Origin: Candidatus Cloacimonadota bacterium
Lineage (GTDB): Bacteria; Cloacimonadota; Cloacimonadia; Cloacimonadales; TCS61
Direction: 5' to 3'
DNA length: 17,420 bases
Assembly: GCA_003647825.1 (NCBI GenBank)
Contig: QMNP01000006.1
Span: forward strand, 1 to 17,420
A model generated the notes under the pieces. That model was given only the letters and a program-made list of their open reading frames with translations, was not told the DNA's origin and searched no databases. Below are positions 14,612-17,420 of this stretch, piece by piece (the first letter of the stretch is position 1; each line of letters opens with the position of its first letter). Both the position numbers and the translations under genes were made by a program.

Positions 14612-15238
14612 TTATTTATATTTAGCTGAATCTACTTTATCTGCTGCTAACGTCATCTCTTCCATAGTTTTAAGGACTTTATCAATTTTATACCAGTTTG
14701 CTCTTATCAAATCAAGGTCTCTGTTAGATATCTTTTGTTTCTTTAACCGGTTCTTTAAACTTTTTTCCATAGTTGAAGCAATCTTAGAATGCGGATTATC
14801 AGCAAAAACTTCATTAACTGTTTGCACTCTTAAGTATGTTCCAGCAGCCCAAGTATACTCTTCAAGGTGATTGCCGTAATCTCGAAGATTTTTATATCCA
14901 TAACGTTTAACAATTCTGTTTGCCTGATTAACAAGCTGCTCTTGTTTGGCGCCAGAAGCATTAATCATTTGAAATGTTATTTTAGTGATATCATCGAACA
15001 CTTTAGTAACTTTATTCAAATCAGTCAGATTTAAAGCATCAGGATTTATAGTGAAAAGAGCTTCGATCCGTGGTGCCGTTTGTTTACTGGTTTTCGATTC
15101 CCTGAGTTGTGGGTAATCCAATCCTGAATTTTCCTGTTTAGCTATGTTTTTAGAGTCAGTTTGGATTTCTTTTTCCTGTTTTTTCGAACAGGAAATTATT
15201 AGGAATGAAATCAATAATATTATATAAAATTTATTCAT
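14612..15238 (-). CDS. Small helical lipoprotein of unknown function
   Basis: A 208-residue lipoprotein, unrecognised as a family. I start it at 15238 rather than at the ATG at 15274. From 15238 the protein begins with a proper signal, MNKFYIILLISFLIISC, with lipobox LIISC and Cys17, and GAGGA (15246-15250) sits 7 bases upstream; the longer form would add a polar leader in front of the signal. After a charged, probably unstructured stretch (18-55), the rest (56-208) is predicted helical (LNKVTKVFDDITKITFQM, QLVNQANRIVKRYG, LKTMEEMTLAADKVD). No catalytic motif is seen. It lies 39 bases after the response regulator gene and is probably the last gene of that operon. An envelope-associated accessory of the signalling pair is possible, but this rests on position only. 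Confidence 0.75.
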   Translation of the reverse strand: MNKFYIILLISFLIISCSKKQEKEIQTDSKNIAKQENSGLDYPQLRESKTSKQTAPRIEALFTINPDALNLTDLNKVTKVFDDITKITFQMINASGAKQEQLVNQANRIVKRYGYKNLRDYGNHLEEYTWAAGTYLRVQTVNEVFADNPHSKIASTMEKSLKNRLKKQKISNRDLDLIRANWYKIDKVLKTMEEMTLAADKVDSAKYK

Positions 15239-15245
15239 GTAACAA

Positions 15246-15250
15246 TCCTC
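15246..15250 (-). promoter_or_regulatory. Ribosome binding site deciding the lipoprotein start
   Basis: GAGGA on the minus strand ends 7 bases before the ATG at 15236-15238. It supports the shorter start, which begins directly with the lipoprotein signal peptide. The alternative ATG at 15272-15274 overlaps the immediate end of the preceding gene. Confidence 0.65.
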
Positions 15251-15277
15251 ATCTAAAATAAATAATTCCTGCAATAA

Positions 15278-16135
15278 TCAATCGTTTTCACCAGTCATCA
15301 ACTTCAGCATCACTATACGCTGCATAGATTTTCTCCATTTGAAGAACATACTATTCACCAAATTGATCATAAATCTTTTCATTAATTTTTCGCCTTTATA
15401 AACGAAAAAATCCAGAATTTTCTTACGTTCAAAATGCTTAACTTTTACCTGCGTTTCAGCCCTTAAAGTAATAAATGAAGTTGCAGCTTTTATAAAACTT
15501 TCTTCACCAAAGGTGTCCCATTTCTGCAAATAATCCACAGTAGTATTATTAAGCCACATAGAGATTTCTCCACTCTCTACAATAATTATAGAGCCTACAC
15601 TTCCGTCAGCAATTTTGATTGCATCACCTTCTTCATATTGTTTCGTTATACCCAAATCCATGAAATCAATTTTCTGTTCTGGTGTGAAGTCATGAAGAAT
15701 GATCGGTTCTCCTTTATGCACTGATTCACTTGCAGGTTCAAATGCTTTTTGTAACGGGCCATATAGATCTTCTGAATATTGTAGTCCAGCCTTTACAACA
15801 CTGAATAGTTCTTCAGCATTGATAGGTTTCGACAAGTATTGGAAAGCACCAGCATGAACTGCCTTAACAGCACCTTCGACACTGGAAAATCCGGTAAGAA
15901 TTACAATTACTGCCAGAGGTTGCTTTTCTTTTATCATTTTCATCAATTCCAAACCACCAATCCTGGGCATAGCCATATCAGTTAAAAATAGATCGAAAAC
16001 TTCAACATCCATCTTATCAAGACAATCCTGGCCATCTACAGCAACTGTTACTTTATAACCCTCGTCTTCTAACAATTCCTTACAAAGCTCTCTTATACTA
16101 GGCTCGTCATCAACTATTATAATATGTTTTTTCAT
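15278..16135 (-). CDS. Response regulator with C-terminal cNMP-binding-like domain
   Basis: A 285-residue cytoplasmic protein. The receiver domain (about 3-120) has the full set of residues: acidic pair D9-D10 with E11 (IIIVDDEPS), phospho-acceptor D53 (LFLTDMAMP), T81 (VIVILTGFSS) and K103 (YLSKPI). After a linker comes a cyclic-nucleotide-binding-like beta-roll (about 148-245: ITKQYEEGDAIKIADGS, IIIVESGEISMWLN, WDTFGEESFI, ITLRAET). It ends in a helical tail (246-285) without a recognisable helix-turn-helix, so it is not an obvious DNA-binding Crp-type regulator. The usual phosphate-binding cassette arginine followed by a small residue (R-[ST]-A) is not clearly present, so cyclic nucleotide binding is doubtful. 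The gene lies 26 bases after the truncated kinase. Output is unknown; a protein-protein switch controlled by phosphorylation is my inference. Confidence 0.88.
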   Translation of the reverse strand: MKKHIIIVDDEPSIRELCKELLEDEGYKVTVAVDGQDCLDKMDVEVFDLFLTDMAMPRIGGLELMKMIKEKQPLAVIVILTGFSSVEGAVKAVHAGAFQYLSKPINAEELFSVVKAGLQYSEDLYGPLQKAFEPASESVHKGEPIILHDFTPEQKIDFMDLGITKQYEEGDAIKIADGSVGSIIIVESGEISMWLNNTTVDYLQKWDTFGEESFIKAATSFITLRAETQVKVKHFERKKILDFFVYKGEKLMKRFMINLVNSMFFKWRKSMQRIVMLKLMTGEND

Positions 16136-16161
16136 ATCAATCCCCGCTTTAATTTCAATCT

Positions 16162-17070
16162 CTATATTTTTTCTTTATCTCTTTCTTCCTGAATAATCTT
16201 AAGATTTTTAATTTTTTGTAGTCTTGTAAGCAACTTATTTATATGATTTATAGCCTCGGTCATTTGGTTTCCGGTTTTTGATAATTTTTCATCTTTATAA
16301 TCACCGGCTGCTTTTATTATTCTTCTTATAGAGAGAGATATTATAGTTAATGGATTATTTATATCATGATCTAAAGAAGCGATTTCAGCTGCTGCAGTTA
16401 CGACTTCTTTATATTCCTCGATCTTCTTTTTATTCTGTAGTATCATCTCTTGTTTTTCAGAAATTTCTTCATCTTTATCGTCTAAATACTTTTTACTTAA
16501 TTTTGTGGCTTCTGAGATTCTTTTTATAAGATCGCTGATGAAAGAAGAAATGAAGGCGATTCCACTGAATAAGCCAGTATAGGAGATCAAAAAGATAGTT
16601 TGTGTTTGTATGTTAGGGTCAAATTCCGCTCCATTAACAGGCATTAAAATCTTGAAATTATACATCAATAATAAGGCAAGTAAACTCATGCTGCCTATCA
16701 TTGCAGCTATAATTCCACCAGAAGATTCAATTGAGATACTTGCTGTTATTACTGCGATCAGATAGATCCAGACAAAAGAACTGCTTAAACCTCCGGTTAA
16801 ATGTACAACCAGTGTAGCAAATATAATATCGAAAAGGACCTGTAAAGTACCCCACAAAGTATTTGTTTTTATTATTTGCAAATGAAACAAAACATTCAAG
16901 ATACTTATTCCAATAAAAACAACAACGAAAATAATAATCGGGTATGTATTATTAATATTAGTAACCTGTAAAATCCCAATAGCAAACAGCACCATTACAA
17001 TAAACCAGCGGATCTTAGACCACCACTTATACATTTGGATTTCAGGATAGAAAATACTGCTTTCTTTCAT
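16162..17070 (-). CDS. PilS-like membrane sensor with HisKA but no ATPase domain
   Basis: A 302-residue protein with about six TM helices in residues 20-180, including HLTGGLSSSFVWIYLIAVIT (90-109), the block typical of PilS-type sensor kinases. A coiled coil follows (185-225), then a HisKA-like phosphoacceptor segment with SLDHDINNPLTIISLSI (232-248; H235 is the candidate phospho-histidine) and its second helix (265-290). The protein ends at residue 302, immediately after this hairpin. The HATPase_c domain with N, G1 and G2 boxes, needed for autophosphorylation, is missing. Only 26 bases separate the stop from the response regulator, so there is no room for a frameshifted remnant. It may be phosphorylated in trans by another kinase, or act as a phosphatase or phosphotransfer protein. 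AGGAG overlaps the stop codon of the preceding gene, implying coupled expression. The sensed signal is unknown. Confidence 0.85.
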   Translation of the reverse strand: MKESSIFYPEIQMYKWWSKIRWFIVMVLFAIGILQVTNINNTYPIIIFVVVFIGISILNVLFHLQIIKTNTLWGTLQVLFDIIFATLVVHLTGGLSSSFVWIYLIAVITASISIESSGGIIAAMIGSMSLLALLLMYNFKILMPVNGAEFDPNIQTQTIFLISYTGLFSGIAFISSFISDLIKRISEATKLSKKYLDDKDEEISEKQEMILQNKKKIEEYKEVVTAAAEIASLDHDINNPLTIISLSIRRIIKAAGDYKDEKLSKTGNQMTEAINHINKLLTRLQKIKNLKIIQEERDKEKI

Positions 17071-17075
17071 TCTAG

Positions 17076-17080
17076 CTCCT
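17076..17080 (-). promoter_or_regulatory. Ribosome site overlapping the upstream stop codon
   Basis: AGGAG on the minus strand shares bases with the TAG stop (17079-17081) of the LamG-like gene and lies 5 bases before the kinase ATG (17068-17070). This supports the kinase start and an operon of the two genes. Confidence 0.65.
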
Positions 17081-17420
17081 ACTTCGCATATTCTTTAATA
17101 CTTAATATTCTTTCTTCCGATATAAAGAAAGTATCATTCATTATGTCTGTTAACTGACTTGGATCATAAATTCCATCAAGGATTCTAATTTCATCAACCG
17201 TAGCATCAATGCAGGTAAAAGCCCCAAACCATGAAATACTAGTTGGCCATCCACCTAGAGAAACTGCGTTATTATCAGCATGGTTTGCCCATTTATCAAC
17301 GATCTTTGAATTCTCAAAACCTTCATCATAAATATGGATTTTTATTTCTGCTTTAGTTTCTGAGTATTCTCCATCATAGGAGCCAACTATAAAGTGCCAG
17401 TCATATACATCCATTTGCCA
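17079..17420 (-). CDS. LamG/concanavalin A-like protein, C-terminal end (partial)
   Basis: The 3' end of a gene entering from the right edge; the frame stays open to base 17420, so the ATG at 17412-17414 is internal (WQ precedes it). The ~113 visible residues show the last strands of a LamG/concanavalin A-like jelly roll: WHFIVGSYDGEYSETKAEIK, IHIYDEGFENSK, SLGGWPTSISWFGAF and ATVDEIRILDGIYDPSQL. The W-H-x-x-G-S/T-Y-D-G and DE.RI..... pattern is typical of the LamG_3 type, usually a glycan- or protein-binding module of secreted proteins. The C-terminus ends SIKEYAK, without the type IX-like tail found elsewhere here. The stop lies 8 bases before the kinase gene, so the sensor and this probable extracellular binding protein may be co-expressed. 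Size, start and other domains are outside the window. Confidence 0.75.
   Translation of the reverse strand, partial: WQMDVYDWHFIVGSYDGEYSETKAEIKIHIYDEGFENSKIVDKWANHADNNAVSLGGWPTSISWFGAFTCIDATVDEIRILDGIYDPSQLTDIMNDTFFISEERILSIKEYAK

Noticed and set aside
15236..15274. Longer start of the lipoprotein at 15274
   Set aside because: It would put a polar 12-residue leader before a typical lipoprotein signal; the ATG at 15236-15238 has a good ribosome site and an immediate signal sequence.
1..17420. CRISPR array, insertion sequence, tRNA or prophage
   Set aside because: I found no regularly spaced direct repeats, transposase motifs, terminal inverted repeats, cloverleaf-like sequence or phage genes.

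Overview
The window looks like a chromosomal piece of an uncultured, AT-rich, diderm bacterium of the Fibrobacterota-Chlorobiota-Bacteroidota sphere. Candidatus Cloacimonadota is my best guess. The reasons are AT-rich coding sequence, secreted proteins ending in type IX-secretion-like C-terminal tails (PNPFNP ... GIYF.KL ... KK.LL.K), abundant WNWISFN and FGPGGE.DCRS surface modules, LVIVD propellers and lipoproteins. This assignment is inference from protein style, not from a marker gene.

Layout. Bases 2-295 (+ strand) are the 3' end of a threonine aldolase gene. All other genes lie on the minus strand, so their order of transcription runs from high to low coordinates. First comes a signalling group: the tail of a LamG/concanavalin-like protein (17420-17079), a six-TM PilS-like sensor that stops right after its HisKA helices (17070-16162), a receiver-cNMP-like response regulator (16135-15278) and a small lipoprotein (15238-14612). 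A 303-base gene-free stretch with promoter-like elements follows.

The second group is a compact type IV pilus/type II secretion-like machine: a PilT-family ATPase (14308-13091), a single protein combining PilM, PilN and a TPR domain (13074-10882), a PilO-PilP-like fusion (10880-9999) and a short PilQ/GspD-like secretin (9988-8765). The secretin gene overlaps by ATGA with a seven-bladed LVIVD propeller lipoprotein (8768-6936). Next is a 1147-residue beta-helix surface protein with a sorting tail (6915-3472), then a hairpin terminator (3421-3452). Two further modular secreted proteins close the run (3381-2692 and 2673-454).

How it may work together (inference): the ATPase, PilMN-TPR, PilOP and secretin form an envelope-spanning complex condensed from the usual PilM/N/O/P/Q set into three proteins. 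The coupled propeller lipoprotein may be an accessory, and the modular secreted proteins may be substrates or partners at the cell surface. No pilin, PilB, PilC or prepilin peptidase gene is in this window. The most unusual points are the two fusions with a periplasmic TPR, the kinase lacking an ATPase domain beside an unconventional response regulator, and six copies of one uncharacterised surface module spread over three adjacent genes.
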